A DNA stretch of 6,231 bases from Deltaproteobacteria bacterium UBA5756. GTDB taxonomy: Bacteria; Desulfobacterota; Syntrophorhabdia; Syntrophorhabdales; Syntrophorhabdaceae. The stretch is taken from contig DIFE01000127.1 in NCBI GenBank assembly GCA_002418985.1, positions 1-6,231 of the forward strand, written 5' to 3'. The position numbers and the translations under genes were made by a program. This document shows positions 6,021-6,231 of the stretch, one piece after another. Every line of letters begins with the position of its first letter. Positions within the stretch are counted from its first letter, which is position 1. The notes under the pieces were generated by a model. It worked only from the letters and a program-made list of their open reading frames with translations. It was not told where the DNA came from and did no database searches.

Positions 6021-6069
6021 GGGTAATAGGTAATAGGAAAGACCATCTTTTCCCCATCACCTATAACCC
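6021..6069 (+). other. Imperfect stem-loop after the AsmA-like gene
   Basis: Starting 2 nt after the stop codon, 6021-6037 pairs with 6053-6069 with three mismatches over 17 positions around a 15-nt loop. The left arm is built of GGTAATAGG-type units. No T tract follows, so it is not a classical terminator, although it may stabilise the mRNA end. Similar GGTAATGGG/CCCATCACC sequences are common between genes in some anaerobes, so it may be a dispersed repeat. It abuts the right inverted repeat exactly. Confidence 0.55.
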
Positions 6070-6194
6070 ACTGCTGTCCAGGATAATCCGTTTCCCAAAA
6101 TGCGTTCCTTATAAAACAATGATTCAGGACAGGTAAATCCCGCACTTCTAAACCAGGTTGCCTTATCCGGCAGTCATTCATTCTCTCTTATGCT
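6069..6194 (-). repeat. Right copy of ~126-bp terminal inverted (dispersed) repeat
   Basis: This is the reverse complement of 1-126, ungapped with three substitutions, at 6099, 6176 and 6179. It carries three copies of a CTGTCC motif in alternating orientation: CTGTCC (6074-6079), CAGGACAG (6125-6132) and CTGTCCTG (6193-6200). The last two form an 8-bp inverted repeat, so the unit probably reaches at least to 6200. In minus orientation a small frame opens with ATG at 6181 and runs out of the repeat into the stem-loop. The left copy has ATC in place of that ATG, so I do not call a gene. No transposase is present between the copies. The remaining bases to 6231 show nothing I can name. Confidence 0.93.
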
Positions 6195-6231
6195 GTCCTG
6201 CATATCAAGACCTTCTCTATACGTCATCCCG

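Noticed and set aside
5996..6181. A 61-codon minus-strand frame covering the right repeat and stem-loop
   Set aside because: The left repeat copy lacks the start codon and ends at a stop right after the repeat, and half of the frame is translated from a low-complexity stem-loop. A second frame is also open through the left copy, so openness alone proves nothing. I treat it as a repeat by-product.
6195..6231. Possible start of another dispersed repeat (ending ACGTCATCCCG)
   Set aside because: CGTCAT-CCCG endings resemble a common intergenic repeat type, but only about ten bases are visible before the window ends, so nothing can be claimed.

Overview
The window holds six complete protein-coding genes on a moderately GC-rich, tightly packed stretch of chromosome. 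A near-identical repeat of about 126 bp lies at each end in opposite orientation. The outer-membrane-type lipoprotein, the BepA-like protease and the AsmA/DUF748-type protein point to a Gram-negative (diderm) bacterium. The gene mix (stand-alone MetRS-beta-type tRNA-binding protein, MTH1187-type thiamine-binding protein, NaPi-PhoU transporter) resembles anaerobic Desulfobacterota ('deltaproteobacteria') such as syntrophs, but that placement is an impression and not a proven assignment.

Left half (1-2781, minus strand): an apparent three-gene operon reads right to left. It encodes a FAHD1-like acylpyruvate hydrolase (2131-2781), a 109-residue tRNA-binding protein of the MetRS beta/C-terminal type (1747-2076) and a Na+/phosphate cotransporter with a C-terminal PhoU domain (136-1743). 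The last two are 3 nt apart, which suggests translational coupling. Centre-right: a BepA-like M48 metalloprotease lipoprotein with TPR repeats (2915-4363, plus) is transcribed divergently from the operon. It converges with a thiamine-binding-family protein (4386-4700, minus). A membrane-anchored AsmA/DUF748-like protein (4880-6019, plus) is divergent from that.

The two divergent intergenic regions carry the most interesting non-coding structure. Between the operon and the protease (2782-2914) two perfect TTGACA -35 boxes face outward and form the inner half of a nested palindrome. An outer TTCCCGG/CCGGGAA pair shares exactly the same dyad centre, so the layout looks like a shared divergent promoter-operator. 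Between the thiamine-binding gene and the AsmA-like gene (4701-4879) there is a perfect 12-bp palindrome made of two opposed TATACT -10-like hexamers. A minus-strand leader follows it, with a long-range stem and an intrinsic-terminator-like hairpin 40 nt before the start codon, suggesting an attenuated leader.

The genes do not form one obvious pathway. Two encode envelope maintenance functions (protease, AsmA-like), one phosphate transport, one acylpyruvate hydrolysis, one tRNA binding and one thiamine or cofactor binding. No transposase, CRISPR array, rRNA or tRNA gene was seen. The best candidates for undescribed biology are the flanking inverted repeats and the two symmetric intergenic control regions.
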